NCBI GenBank assembly: GCA_945910005.1
Contig: OX246744.1
Coordinates: 38,571,700-38,635,699, forward strand
DNA length: 64,000 nucleotides
Direction: 5' to 3'
Origin: Isoperla grammatica
Lineage: Eukaryota > Arthropoda > Insecta > Plecoptera > Perlodidae
Part shown: positions 1 through 12,334 of the stretch, in pieces
Layout of the letters: the number at the start of each line of letters is the position of its first letter
Position numbering within the stretch: position 1 is the first letter of the stretch
Program-made: the position numbers and the translations under genes
The notes under the pieces: generated by a model
Seen by the model: the letters and a program-made list of their open reading frames with translations, nothing else
Databases searched by the model: none
Told to the model about the DNA's origin: nothing

Positions 1-600
1 GCTCTGCCTGTCGTAAGAGGTGCCGGCCACATGACCTAACAGTTATGTCGTAAAGCAGACCAACTCATGGCTAATCTCTTAACCTATTGATAGTTTGCAT
101 GTGACGTGATATGATAAGTCCAGCGTAGCTCTGCCTGTCGTAAGAGGTGCCCGCCACATGACCTAACAGTTATGTCGTAAAGCAGACCAACTCATGGCTA
201 ATCTCTTAACCTATTGATAGTTTGCATGTTACGTGATATGATAAGTCCAGCGTAGCTCTGCCTGTCGTAAGAGGTGCCCGCCACATGACCTAACAGTTAT
301 GTCGTAAAGCAGACCAACTCATGGCTAATCTCTTAACCTATTGATAGTTTGCATGTGACGTGATATGATAAGTCCAGCGTAGCTCTGCCTGTCGTAAGAG
401 GTGCCCGCCACATGACCTAACAGTTATGTCGTAAAGCAGACCAACTCATGGCTAATCTCTTAACCTATTGATAGTTTGCATGTTACGTGATATGATAAGT
501 CCAGCGTAGCTCTGCCTGTCGTAAGAGGTGCCGGCCACATGACCTCACAGTTATGTCGTAAAGCACCAAATGACGGACCAACTCATGGCTAATGTATGTG
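1..600. repeat. 127-bp tandem repeat, about 4.5 copies
   Basis: The motif GCTCTGCCTGTCGTAAGAGG recurs at 1, 128, 255, 382 and 509, giving an exact 127-bp period. Copies differ by a few bases only. The array is cut by the window start, and the last copy decays after about 570. No coding signal was seen in it. Confidence 0.95.
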
Positions 601-965
601 TTTAATTTATAAAAGAGATTGCTTACAACCAAACATTGTAAACGTGCGCGACGAATATTCAACATTTATTACTAATCCGATATATATTTCAAATTGACCT
701 AAAGGTACTATATTAAAATTATTTTTTTATTTATTATAAATTGACTGGCTACATTTTTAAATGGCTAATTTTATGGAAATATTTCAAATTGTCCGAATAA
801 TCCATAATTTTCTCAATGTTTCTATCTACTGGGCCCGTTTGACATAAATCGGAATCAAAACGAGAATATTGCGAGCGACGCGTTGGCGTGAGGTATTTAC
901 AAGGTATTACGCAAAAAATAGTTGTCGGTGCTTGGACAGAAAGTGGACAATAGACGAATGAATAA

Positions 966-1775
966 TTAAGCGAGCGAAGCGAGAGTTTCCACTTGACTCT
1001 TATGGCACTTCGTTCTGTTTTTGTTTTGTTTTTTTGTTTGTTTGTTTGTTTGTTTGTTTGTTTGTTTGTTTGTTTGTTTGTTTGTTTGTTTTTTTTTTGT
1101 TTTTTTTTTTTTTTTTTTATGTCCGTCGATAGCGGTCGAGCGGAAAGTCCGATCAACTTGAAATTTGGACCATCCACAAGCCTCGATGTGGATTGAAGGT
1201 GTATAGTTTTGAGGCAAAATCGTTCGAAAAGTTACAAAGTTACACCATAGTTACTGCAAAATATTTTTCTGAAACAAAATGGCGGCAAAATGTGAGATAG
1301 CCAGATTTTTCTACAGATTTGTTTTGTCACGAATATGTTAATGTAATGGCGATCTGATAAGTATTGGCAAAGTTACACGAAAGTTAATCGAAAATATTTT
1401 TCTAAAACGCAGTAACGGCAAAATGTGAGGTGGCTATCATAGTAAATTTTTGTCCGGTCACGAATATACTAATGTAAACGCGATTTGATACATATTAGAG
1501 GCAGAAATTACATTTCTATTGCTGTCAATAACTGTTAGTAACGGTGGCGGACCGCGGCGAAAACATGACACCAAAAATTCTTAGCAACGCAAATTGCACT
1601 GCATCCAACAATATCGGGAAGTATAATAGCTATGGAAATTATAAAAAATTTTGCAATGCGCATTCTTGAATTGTTGTTAATTGTTGTTTGTATTAGCATT
1701 GAAATCTTTTCGCCAGAAAGTTCGTAGATATTGATGCGCTCGCTTATCAACGCGTCAAACAGAGCGTTTTCCTAG
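966..1775 (+). mobile_element. Helitron/Helentron-like non-autonomous element H1 (810 bp)
   Basis: The element starts TTAAGCGAGCGAAGCGAG and ends GCGTTTTCCTAG. The uninterrupted site at about 42385 on the opposite strand shows it inserted between an A and a T with no target duplication. A hairpin (GATGCG/CGCGTC arms) lies about 19 nt before the terminal CTAG. The 5' end recurs inverted inside that hairpin (CGCTCGCTTAT), an asymmetric terminal inverted repeat as described for Helentrons and DINE-like elements. It lacks the 5' TC of canonical Helitrons and has no Rep/helicase gene. It carries a (TTTG)n microsatellite near its 5' end. The class assignment is inference; the boundaries are seen. 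Confidence 0.75.
1020..1118. repeat. (TTTG)n plus poly-T microsatellite inside H1
   Basis: About 15 TTTG units are followed by a T-rich run. Other copies of the element hold short, variable T/G or A/C runs at the same place, so the microsatellite is part of the family and is expanded here. Confidence 0.95.
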
Positions 1776-2024
1776 TTACTAATTAGTTGTTTGTGAAGTA
1801 TATCCGCGTTTGGTTGCCTTACGTAATCGTTCCGTGTCGCAACTTGCTGCCTTTGCTGTCTGCCTAGTTACGGTATCCGCTGTGGGTTGAACAGTCTATT
1901 GTGGATAGATAAGTTCCGTAGCTGCCACCATGTTAAGTATTTATTGTTAATATTGTCATTTTAGTACTTAATTCTTGTACTTACCACTAACGTGTTTTCG
2001 GGTGTGAAAACGCCAACAGCTTCC

Positions 2025-2541
2025 ATGTACTAATTAGTTTACTACTTTACTAATTAGGGTATGTACTAATTAGTTTACTACTTTACTAATTAGGGTATGT
2101 ACTAATTAGTTTACTACTTTACTAATTAGGGTATGTACTAATTAGTTTACTACTTTACTAATTAGGGTATGTACTAATTAGTTTACTACTTAACTTATTA
2201 GGGTATGTACTAATTAGTTTACTACTTTACTAATGAGGGTATGTACTAATTATTGTACTACTTTACTTATTAGGGTATGTTCTAATTAGTTTACTACTTT
2301 ACTAATTAGGGTATGTACTAATTAGTGTACTACTTTACTAATTAGGGTATGTACTAATTAGTTTACTACTTTACTTATTAGGGTATGTACTAATTAGTTT
2401 ACTACTTTACTTATTAGGGTATGTACTAATTAGTTTACTACTTTACAAATTAGGGTATGTACTAATTAGTTTACTACTTTACTTATTAGGCATGTACTAA
2501 TTAGTTTACTACTTTACTAATGAGGGTATGTACTAATTAGT
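2025..2541. repeat. 36-bp AT-rich tandem repeat, about 14 copies
   Basis: The units begin ATGTACTAATTAGTTTACTA with a 36-bp spacing (2025, 2061 and so on). The copies show scattered single-base changes. The motif contains the palindrome CTAATTAG. Confidence 0.95.
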
Positions 2542-5500
2542 TTGTGTATGAGTGTACGCAAGATCGCTAGTTTTGTATTTCCGGTTGACCGACTGGTTTT
2601 CTACGAGGATTTTACGATTTTCGGCGACGTTTTTCGTTGCCGTGACAAGGTCGACGTTTTGATATACGAGCGTATACTCGACGTTTCATTGCCTATATTA
2701 ACATTTTGTTGCACGTTTCGGGCACCGTTGTCGCGTCCCGAGCCCGACTGCTTCAAAAGGCCAACATACTTGTGACATCTTAAGTGCCGTAATATGTATT
2801 ATATATTTGAACTGTTGTTGACGTCTTGTTAAGGGCTAATAGGATCGTAATTTGCGGCAAGTTTCCGCTCAAAATATGTACTAGGGGTGTCATAGGGTAC
2901 CCTGGTACTCGGGTTACCCGAATAGAGATAATACCCGAATCCATTTTTGGGATTCGAATCTTAATCGGATAGTAATACGTCTAAAAAAAAGAGAGAAACA
3001 AAATTTTCTGCGACGTTATTTCTGCGACTTTTTTCTTTGAAGCTGCAGTAAATTCCAACTTGTCGGTGCGGCGAGCGACCAGCTGATAAGTACTTGCTGT
3101 TATTACTGCGAGCGAGTTCTGTGATGCGATATACCCCCCCTCATGGGGCATGTTCCCCCTCTCGGGCAGAGAACGGGGGGGGGGGTTACCAGGATAAGAT
3201 AACATAATTTAGGCTTTCAGGATTTGGGTAACCTGATTCCTGGAAGGTCTGGAACCGGAGCTGAATTTTTCTACCCTACGACATCTGTATTATCAACTGT
3301 TGCTCACTGGTTCGGTTAGTTTTGCCAAACGATTACATAGGAAAGGTCAGATCTGCCTTTATATAGGTAATCCCTTATCGTGATATATTTTGAGTTACTT
3401 CTTACGATCACGAAATAAAACAGTGAAAGACGTACGACTCTTAACAGCTCAATTGGAATCAAAACAAAGTTGGCAATTTTTTGTGGATGTACCACATTTT
3501 GAAAATGAAACAGATATGAATTCTGCCATGTGAACGGTAGAGACGGTGGAGACTGACCAACTAACTAGCCAGCCATCCTACCAACCATGGAGAGGTAGAA
3601 TTGTAATAGATACAACAATTGGCCAATACTAACCGATTATATTTTTGTATCGATTTTTTGACGCAAGAGTAGGTACGCTTTGTAAGTGAAAATAGAGGTG
3701 TTTTATTTTATTGCAGCGATGGCGACTTAATGATTCTATAGTTTTTATTCTATCATTAGATCTATGTGAAACAGCTAGAAGTCAGTTCGGATAGTCATTT
3801 TTAGAATCGGGTACCCGTTTCATTAACCGGTTAATAATCGGGTATGCCAACAACAACAAACAAAAAGTTTGCGTAATTTTTGTTATTTGTGGATGGATAT
3901 TCGAAGTGATGTAGGTAGGAAATAATACCTAAAGGACAGTAATGTAGGCCTATACCTGTAACATATAGTAGGCCTACTGTAATCTACTGTAGGCCTACAG
4001 TGAAAACTCAAAGAGCAGGACTGCGATAGATGGAACAATCAATAATGAAGACAAATGAATAATATCATGATAAAACACTGCAGGTTATTAAAAAAAAGGG
4101 GTGGGGGCCTGGGTAGATGTCTACCCGAACTGACAATAGAAACAGCAGGTTTTGGTATCGGTATCGTTCCATCTAAACTGTTTACAACAGAGAGAGGAAG
4201 GGTAGAACGCATAGCTCGACACGGCTACAGCAGAACCCCTTTAGAACGCCTGTAGAACGCTCTCCAAGTGTTCTGTAAATGTGAACCTTACCAGAGGGGA
4301 ACCTTTTTCGTAAACGATTTACCTGCCTAGCCTGTAACGTTTCGCAAGCCATAAAGAGATATTGAATGTTATTCAATCGGCCAAAGAAATCCACGTATAT
4401 TGCAATTGATTAGAACGCATGAGAATTAAAACAATATGAGTGCGTGTAGCACTGCTCAAGCCATACGAAGACGTAGCGGAAATGTAGGTTGCGTGCGATT
4501 TAAATCGTGTTTGTAAATTTAACTGTTATTCAGGCGTCATTTCCTCGCCTGCATTTACAATTAACGGAATTTCATACGAGGGAAACTTCACAGAGGGGTA
4601 GTTGTTAACGCGTGGCTTGTGCGAGCGACATTTATTGGCTCGGTAAATGCGACGACCTTCGTAGAGGAGAAACGTTTTATTCGAGGGTATGTTTGGTCGC
4701 AGGATTGAACTGTACATATGTGTGTATTGCGAGACACCTAGATACGTCCTTGCAGCCAGCAAACTACGGAGTGTGTAGTGCGATGCGCAGCAAGCTACGC
4801 CGTTGACTGTTTGCTATTAACAACTACATACAGACCTACCTAACGACAATAACAACGTGGATAAGGCTTCGACTGTACTTAACGCAGTAACTCGAAACGT
4901 CCACGATCGGTTAGGATTTCTCCTGGAAGCTACCAAGCTTTAAATAATTTTTAACTGAAAGCGTAGACAATTCAATTAATTCAATTTCAATGTCAAAGCA
5001 TTTTACTCTCAATTCTTCAGTAAATTGGTGGAAAACAGTATATATTTATGATTGATAAGGGCCCACAAAAGGCAAGCCTTGAGTGTGGGCAGAACAGACA
5101 TAAAACCAGTACAATATGGCAGAACTTAAGTTATTACAGTGTTGAATTTGTACAGATTTATAATTGTCTTCTTTTTTTTTTTTCATTGGGCTTTTTAATA
5201 AAATCTGTTGTTGCTCTCATTGGGAGGTATTGTATTCACACGTGGGCATTACGTACGTACTGTTAGTTTAGCATCTTGTCCGTGAATTAAATTGCTCAGT
5301 AGGTAACGTAGTATTACGGACCCCAATGAATTGGCCCGCTGGTTTAATTACATTGTTAACGGAATTGTAGTTACTAATTAATGTGCTCATTAACAGTGTC
5401 AACTTGTAGTACGGCCATGTTGGTTCGGTGTATGGGTGTAACATGGGACGTCATGGTCTTAGCAAGGCTTGGGTAACACGGAGTTGCGGTTACCACCGTT

Positions 5501-5542
5501 CATTCACTTCTAGTATCAGGTAGGTTTGGCTTAATAGTCGTC
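2542..5542. other. No gene recognised; AT-rich DNA with small palindromes
   Basis: Short open frames occur but have no recognisable domain, convincing splice sites or codon bias. There is an imperfect C-run/G-run hairpin at about 3136-3186 and a cluster of TAGGCCTA palindromes at about 3945-4005. Repeated CGGGTA(T/C)CC-like motifs at 2885-2960 and 3810-3845 may mark an old repeat, but no clear termini were found. Confidence 0.6.
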
Positions 5543-5689
5543 GTACAACAACTTCGGTAATGCTTCCGTCATGGGTGGGTGAGCGGCAGCCAACCAGCGA
5601 CCGTGGCTAATTCAAATACCTGCTCGGGTTGGCCGAGACCGTAAACACGTCGTTGATTGATGACGAAAGCATTACCCAAGTTGTTGTAC
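5543..5689. mobile_element. MITE with about 30-bp terminal inverted repeats
   Basis: The left end GTACAACAACTTCGGTAATG pairs with the right end CATTACCCAAGTTGTTGTAC. A closely related copy lies at 51932-52080 and more diverged relatives lie at 48683-49840 and at the window end. It is too short to encode anything. The superfamily is not determined because no clean target duplication is visible. Confidence 0.75.
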
Positions 5690-6467
5690 TCGCTATGATC
5701 GCATCATGATTCGGCTCGTGTCATCCTTTCGTTCTTTTCACCTCCGCGGGATGAAAATACTCCAACGCCAAAAAATGAAAACCGTACTTAAATTACATTT
5801 TTTTTTTTATAAATGTGCGTGTTTTGTTACCTTTGTGAGGTGGTAGCGAGGTGAGTAATACGAAGCCGGGTCGTAACGCTTTGAACGTCCCATGTTTGTG
5901 AAGCGCAGTGGACAATCTTGGGGGGGGGGGGGGGGGGGATCTAGCCAAGTACCTTATTGTGTACTTGGGCCATGTGTGTGCTTTATGTAATAGCAGAAAG
6001 AAAGTATTACAGTGCATTTAGATGTAGTGTATTGCTATTTATTTAGCGGTCACGAACTAACGATAATGGGGGACATGTTTGCAATACGACGCTATCATGA
6101 CAAGAAAATGTTTACTAATAATATAAAGAATCACATCATGACATGTTTATTGCGGTAACGCAAAGATATGAGATATGCTTTGCTGTAAAAGTTTGTAAAT
6201 ATTCGCATTTTGCTGTTGAGAGAAGCCGGCTGCACTTTAAGTGCATTGAACTGTCGATTAAAATGTTTGTTTTAATAGAAAATATACGTAGTACCTATAT
6301 TGCATTTTATAAAGTGTTGTGAATATTATTGCATGATCTACATTCCAGTTGGTAAGGAAATATGTTACGTTGAAATGCGCGATCTGGAGATTCCCGCGAC
6401 GCGAGTGTTTATTAATACGAAGTTGGCCTGCTATGGAAAGTTACACAAGTTATCTTGTAGTATTATG
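5690..6467. other. No gene seen; G-homopolymer at about 5921-5938
   Basis: This is AT-rich DNA with an uninterrupted run of about 18 G, which is a likely length polymorphism or assembly weak point. No coding or element signal was recognised. Confidence 0.6.
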
Positions 6468-7886
6468 TATTTTAAAAGCATGGCTTAGTCTGTATACTAA
6501 CTAATATTATGTATTACTACTGGACAAAAACAAGTGTTTCAAGATTCTTGAAAAGGTATTTTTTTATAAGTTTACATTTTTGTTTGTTTAGTGTGTGTGT
6601 TTGCCTTTTATAGAATTCTTTACAAAAGTGCGATGTTTATTTATAGAGCATCGTGTTGAGTGCCACGTACTATTGCTTAGCCCACGGAAAGAGACCGTGT
6701 ATTATTATCTGTACACGAATGTGTTCGCCCAAAGTAGCTTGAATCGTGAACGATTTTACATTGGGGAATAACGTTAACAGAATGTTCGACAAGTAAGAAA
6801 GAGTTGTTTGACGTTTCAGTATGATTGACTGGTATGTTTTTATGTAACGATGTACTGGTTGGTGTTCAGAAACAAATTACAAAGATGCATTACGATGAAA
6901 GCTAGCTGCTAACTCGCTACGCTAGGCTTCTACGGTTTATCATTTTAAAAGCATGGCGTAGTCTGTATACTAACTAATATTATGTATTACTACTGGACAA
7001 AAAAAAGTGTTTCAAGATTCTTGAAAAGGTATTTTTTTATAAGTTTACATTTTTGTTTGTTTAGTGTGTGTGTTTGCCTTTTATAGAATTCTTTACAAAA
7101 GTGCGATGTTTATTTATAGAGCATCGTGTTGAGTGCCACGTACTATTGCTTAGCCCACGGAAAGAGACCGTGTATTATTATCTGTACACGAATGTGTTCG
7201 CCCAAAGTAGCTTGAATCGTGAACGATTTTACATTGGGGAATAACGTTAACAGAATGTTCGACAAGTAAGAAAGAGTTGTTTGACGTTTCAGTATGATTG
7301 ACTGGTATGTTTTTATGTAACGATGTACTGGTTGGTGTTCAGAAACAAATTACAAAGATGCATTACGATGAAAGCTAGCTGCTAACTCGCTACGCTAGGC
7401 TTCTACGGTTTATCATTTTAAAAGCATGGCGTAGTCTGTATACTAACTAAAGTTATGTATTACTACTGGACAAAAAAAAGTGTTTCAAGATTCTTGAAAA
7501 GGTATTTTTTTATAAGTTTACATTTTTGTTTGTTTAGTGTGTGTGTTTGCCTTTTATAGAATTCTTTACAAAAGTGCGATGTTTATTTATAGAGCATCGT
7601 GTTGAGTGCCACGTACTATTGCTTAGCCCACGGAAAGAGACCGTGTATTATTATCTGTACACGAATGTGTTCGCCCAAAGTAGCTTGAATCGTGAACGAT
7701 TTTACATTGGGGAATAACGTTTACAGAATGTTCGACAAGTAAGAAAGAGTTGTTTGACGTTTCAGTATGATTGACTGGTATGTTTTTATGTAACGATGTA
7801 CTGGTTGGTGTTCAGAAACAAATTACAAAGATGCATTACGATGAAAGCTAGCTGCTAACTCGCTACGCTAGGCTTCTACGGTTTAT
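6468..7886. repeat. 473-bp tandem repeat, three near-identical copies
   Basis: Copies begin at 6468, 6941 and 7414, each opening with TTTTAAAAGCATGGC and running to CTACGGTTTATC. They differ at only a few positions, so the triplication is recent. No convincing coding region lies inside the unit. Confidence 0.95.
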
Positions 7887-7947
7887 CCTACAGTTGTCCT
7901 AGTCTCGTGCTGGTGACATGGCCGAGCTCAATAGTATCGGCTTCCAT

Positions 7948-8187
7948 TTCACGTTCTTCGTCCGTCGCCATTGTCCGCAGTAGTGGATCAACTTGGCAAC
8001 AGTGTATTTCACGTTCTTCGTCCGTCGCCATTGTCCGCAGTAGTGGATCAACTTGGCAACAGTGTATTTCACGTTCTTCGTCCGTCGCCATTGTCCGCAG
8101 TAGTGGATCAACTTGGCAACAGTGTATTTCACGTTCTTCGTCCGTCGCCATTGTCCGCAGTAGTGGATCAACTTGGCAACAGTGTAT
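7948..8187. repeat. 60-bp tandem repeat, four perfect copies
   Basis: The unit TTCACGTTCTTCGTCCGTCG and onward repeats exactly at 7948, 8008, 8068 and 8128. Because 60 is a multiple of three, it is open in several frames on both strands, which explains the repetitive ORFs seen here. There is no evidence of translation. Confidence 0.97.
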
Positions 8188-10662
8188 TTCCGTAATGTTG
8201 TACTCTCACTCTCCTGGGTACCCAAATCTTAACCCATCCAGACACTTTCACGAGTTCTGCTCGTGGTAGACTTTAGAGGGGTGTACAAAATATGATGGGC
8301 CATTCAGGTTAACATGTTTTTAGTGACACAAGTTATTTTGGAAGTTAAGAAAAAATGCAAGTCTCTTAATTATTATTATTATTTTTTTTTTTTACATTTA
8401 AGATTCAAAATCCGGAAGAAATCAATCCCCCTGAAGAAATCAAGTCCCTGTTACTTCATAAATTATTTACACCTAGAATTTTGAAAGTAGGCTTATACAA
8501 TGAAAAATAAATTACAAAAAAATGTGATACAAATATTCTTTCAAGATAAAATTTGAAAAATGAATAGAATTTTAGAAATTTGGGACTTATATCATTTCTT
8601 TTTCGATTTTGAAAGAAAAAAGTTTTTTTTCAATTTTGATAATTTTTTTTCTTCAAAAAATTGCGTATTTGAATATAGTTGCAGTTTGTTTTTAATTTTC
8701 TAAAAGGAAAAAATGGTGTCGGAATCAGTTAAAAAAAACATTTGGCCACTGTCGCAGCCTTTACCGGTACCCCACACTTTCTCGCCTCATCATCTTGCAG
8801 ACCTCATTCCAGGTACCCAGATGTTACCCTCATTCATAGCCCACGTCCCTGTTGTAAACGCTTTGTGCCGTTGTACTTCCGGTCTGAATGTTTGCGCTGT
8901 TTTAACTGTCGAAACATCCGACACGTCATTCAAACAAGGCAACCTGTTGACTCTCCCAACACAACACAACTGCTGTAATAACGGTAACTAGTAACTTCAC
9001 CAAAGTGACTCGGTTCGCAATAGAAGTGAATGTTGTTTGTAGTTTACACGATGGAAATTGTTACGATAATTGACAAGCGGAGATGTATTTACTGGAACCC
9101 GAGCATAGTATAATTTGTAATTAAATCTGTGATAAGCTGAGAAAAGCATTCAAGTGGCAAATAACTGAGCGTTATCTAAAAATTGTGTTAATGTTTAGTA
9201 TTACATATGTTTAGATTAAAATGTTTGACACATTTTTGTAATTGTAAATATATCTTGACACTTTTTGTATAACTTTATTAAACCATAAATATTTACAAAA
9301 TGGATATGTTAGTGTTTTTTTAGAAACATAATTATTTTGTTGCCTTAATTGTTCAAAACTTGTTTGACTGTTAATGTTAATAATAAGTGTGCCTTGCAAG
9401 AAATGTGCTTAAACGATTCGTCCATTTTTTAAAGCGGACAAAATGTTCACACCAAACTTATTGCTTTACGCTTTTTACCTGCATTGTGCTAATTTTGATC
9501 AAAATATTGTGGCAAATGTACATACATGATTACTTATTTACATGTCAATAAATTACATGAAAATGATCGTGGTTGTGTTTCGTTTGTTTTACCGGCAATT
9601 TACCGTTTCTTCTCCCCGCCCACCCATCTTGCGTATACTCTCCGATTCTACGGGGTCGCAATTTACCATTTCCAACAAATACCTAGTTTTGTATGATGTA
9701 TCTCTATTTCCTTTCGTTCTGGTACAAATACTTACTTTTTACTGACAATAAGCGGCCCGAGATGTTCGCCAGGTGTGTAGTTAGTATAGTTACACTTAAT
9801 AATTATTATTTATATTATTTACGTATTTTTTTTGTTTATTTCAGGACATACAAAGCAAAAATACCTACTACCTTACATGGTTTGTATAAGCCCCCAGCAA
9901 AACTCGTCAAGGGTAGATCTTCTTGAAAATTAACACAAGGTGTTCCTGTAGTACTGAGTTTTTATGAAACCAAATTGTGCATATTTTTAATTAGAAAGAC
10001 TTAAAGTTAAATATAATAAGATGTTGGTGATTGCATAGTTGCAGGAAACAATTCGGCTGAATCTAACATTGTGAACACACCTACTAAGTCTACATAGGTA
10101 ACTAGGCATACATACAGTCGGGCCCACTTTTAAAGAACTCACTTTTAACCAAATTTTGGATTTAACAAAGTAATTTTGATTCATCGTAAACAAAAAAACA
10201 CGTAAATTGGTTCTGTTTTAACAAAGTTTTTTTTAACAAACTAAAAATCAGCTCCCTTCAAGTTCGTTATAAGTGGGCTGGACTGTATTCCACAAGGCAT
10301 CATAATATATAATTATGTTTGTTTGTATAATTATGTATAGGCCTAACTATGTTTGCCCTCAGAAACAATGGTTCAGGTTTGGTTTACTGTAAGGTGAATA
10401 GGCTAACTTCTCAGTATGTACCTATTTCATCCTTCACAGTAGGGGTATTTCCTTTAGGTTCAATTTCACTTTTTTTGAAAATGTTCTTTAAAAAAATATC
10501 ACGTGCTTTCCCAAGTGCATTTTGATATCTCATACTGCACTCAACTTCCTTCTTAGTTCTTTCACTTTTTGAAAATGTTCTTTTAAAAAAAGTGCCATTT
10601 ATAAAAAAAAAAACGGAGAATTCAAGCCATGAAGTGAAAGTATATTTTCGATTAATTCTAGT

Positions 10663-11021
10663 TAAAGGGAAAGGTAAAGCATGGCAAAAATAACTACTGG
10701 AAATATCAAGAAGTATGGAAATAGACGAACAGCTACTGCACAGTTTAGACTTCAAACAGGACACGATTTGCTTGGAAAGCACCTACATCGAATAATTAGG
10801 AATCACCAACAGCAGTATGTGCAGTCTATGTGGGAGGGAGGAACAGAACAGAGAGCATCTGATGAGATGTCCAAGTCTTAAAGATGAAGTAGATGCCCTT
10901 CCACCTGGCATGAGCTATGACTATGAGGAAAAGGAAGCCTGTCTCTACTGGAAAACTAGAAAATGCATGATGGCCAGTAATCCAAAAATGCGGGCATAGG
11001 AAAAGAAGGAGAAGAAGTTAC
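10663..11021 (+). pseudogene. 5'-truncated LINE, C-terminal zinc-knuckle tail
   Basis: The translation holds a Jockey/I-group style retrotransposon tail: TGHDLLGKHLHR (about 10757-10792), followed in another frame by a C-x2-C-x8-H-x4-C knuckle (CSLCGREEQNREHLMRC) and LPPGMSY...EACLYW. The frame change near 10815 and the lack of a reverse transcriptase show a dead, 5'-truncated copy. The 3' end is GAAG-rich. Comparison with arm 2 (about 32210) shows an empty site, so it was inserted after the duplication or was lost from arm 2. The exact clade is not determined. Confidence 0.75.
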
Positions 11022-11231
11022 AACTGGGATAATGGTTATAATATACAATTGTGTAATTTAAGAATGTACATGAAAGTATAATGTAATGGAACATAATGTA
11101 ATATATATATATATGCATATATGACCTTTTCAATGGTCAACTTATATTTATGAACAATAACTATAATAAATAAGTAAAATATAATGGTTTGTAATAAGTT
11201 ACACGATGAGAGTACATAGACGGTTGCCAGC

Positions 11232-11486
11232 TCACAGAGGATAAAACACGAGCTCGGCCTGTCGAATGACAAACAGCAGATTGAGCTGCGAGTCTAGTCC
11301 GACGTTCTCGATACGTAGAAGTCTGGCAACGCTGCGTCCCGGCTCGCGAACGATCACGGCCGTCCCGGACACCCTGGTTACCTGGCCCTCCGGTGCTCGG
11401 CTCTGATTGGTCGACGCCAGCGTCAGGTGACAGGTCACGTCCACGTGGATGTGTTTCACGATCGTGGTTCCGTTCGGGCCCTTCGT
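11232..11486 (-). CDS. Terminal coding exon (E6) of unrecognised membrane-protein gene
   Basis: On the minus strand the acceptor TGTGTGTCCGCAG precedes an 84-codon open exon ending in TGA (11232-11234). The reading frame is phase 0 and joins the phase-0 donor of E5. The peptide alternates hydrophobic and polar residues (beta-strand-like) and ends RQAELVFYPL. No known domain was recognised. An intact inverted copy lies at 31742-31996 with only two residue changes seen (G/A and V/A), which supports coding constraint or a recent duplication. A SINE sits 23 bases upstream of the acceptor. A second open frame through this exon exists, but I judge it a shadow because it lacks the hydrophobic pattern. 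Confidence 0.65.
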   Translation of the reverse strand, partial: TKGPNGTTIVKHIHVDVTCHLTLASTNQSRAPEGQVTRVSGTAVIVREPGRSVARLLRIENVGLDSQLNLLFVIRQAELVFYPL

Positions 11487-11508
11487 CTGCGGACACACAA
11501 TCATTTTA

Positions 11509-11602
11509 GGTGGCTCGTTGGTCCAGTGGTCAGCATCCCTGCTTCCAATGCAGAAGGTCCCGGGTTCAAATTCCGGTTCAGGCAGAAGTTTTTTAACTTC
11601 TA
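11509..11602 (+). mobile_element. tRNA-derived SINE, head part
   Basis: This is a 76-nt tRNA-like region with box A (TGGTCCAGTGG) and box B (GGTTCAAATTCC) and an anticodon-arm-like TTCCAA, most like tRNA-Gly(TCC). The acceptor stem does not pair, so it is a SINE head and not a tRNA gene. The SINE is interrupted at 11602/11603 by a Helitron-like element and resumes at 12335. Confidence 0.75.
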
Positions 11603-12334
11603 CTAGGAAAACGCTCTGTTTGACGCGTTGATAAGCGAGCGCGTCCATATCTACGAACGTTCTGGCGAAAAGATCTCAAAGCTAATAAAAACAACAATTA
11701 ACAACAATTCAAGAATACACATTGCAAATTTTTTTCTAATTTCCATAGCTATTATAATTCCTGACATTGTTGGATGCAGTGCAATGTGCGTTGCTAAGAA
11801 TTTTCGTTGTAATGTTTTCGCCGCGGTCCGCCACTGTTACTAACAGTTTTTCACAGCAATAGAAATGTAATTTCTGCCTCTAATACGTATCAGATTGCGT
11901 TTGCATTAGTATATTCGTGACCGAACAAAAATTTACTTTAAGATAGCCACCTCACATTTTGCTGTTACTGTGTTTCAGAAATATATTTTCGAGTAACTTT
12001 TGTGTAAATTTGCCAATATTGATCAGATCGCTATAAAATTAACATATTCGTAATTGGAAAAAGCTTAAACAAAATATGGCTATCTCACATTTTGCAGCCA
12101 TTTTGTTTCAGAAAAAATTTTGCAGTAACTATGGTGTAACTTTGTAACTTTTCAAACGTGTTTGCCTGAAAACTATACACCTTCAATCCACATCGAGGCT
12201 TGTGGATGGTCCAAATTTCAAGTTGATCGGACTTTCCGTTCGACCGCTATCCACAGACATAAATACAAAAAAACAAAAAACAGAACGAAGTGCCATATAA
12301 GAGTCAAGTGGAGACGCTCGCTTCGCTCGCGTAA
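11603..12334 (-). mobile_element. Helitron/Helentron-like element H2, inserted in a SINE
   Basis: On the plus strand it runs from CTAGGAAAACGCTCTG to CTTCGCTCGCGTAA, the reverse of H1. The intact SINE at about 13525 reads across the site, showing insertion between A and T with nothing duplicated. The subterminal hairpin is present. No transposase is encoded. Confidence 0.75.

Larger units (their letters stand above)
601..1936. repeat. Outer inverted-repeat arm 1
   Basis: Bases 601-965 and 1776-1936 read on the minus strand match 42370-42750 and one monomer of the 139-bp array ending at 42369. The two pieces are contiguous in arm 2, and here they are split by a Helitron-like element (966-1775). 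Only about one 139-bp monomer is present here, against about 15 in arm 2. Confidence 0.85.

Noticed and set aside
1535..1750. A 71-codon frame repeated in several places (also 11628, 29562, 30675 and 31408) looking like a conserved small protein
   Set aside because: It starts with TTG, not ATG, lies in the 3' part of the Helitron-like element and overlaps its hairpin. Conservation is explained by the copies being members of one repeat family.
2883..3845. Possible hAT element beginning TAGGGGTGTC
   Set aside because: No matching right terminus or target duplication could be found.
7888..8269. Repetitive proteins encoded by the 60-bp repeat
   Set aside because: Several frames on both strands are open because the period is divisible by three; there is no start context or splice evidence.
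11509..11584. tRNA-Gly(TCC) gene
   Set aside because: Boxes A and B are good but the acceptor stem does not pair, and the same head is followed by a shared body in several copies; it is a SINE.
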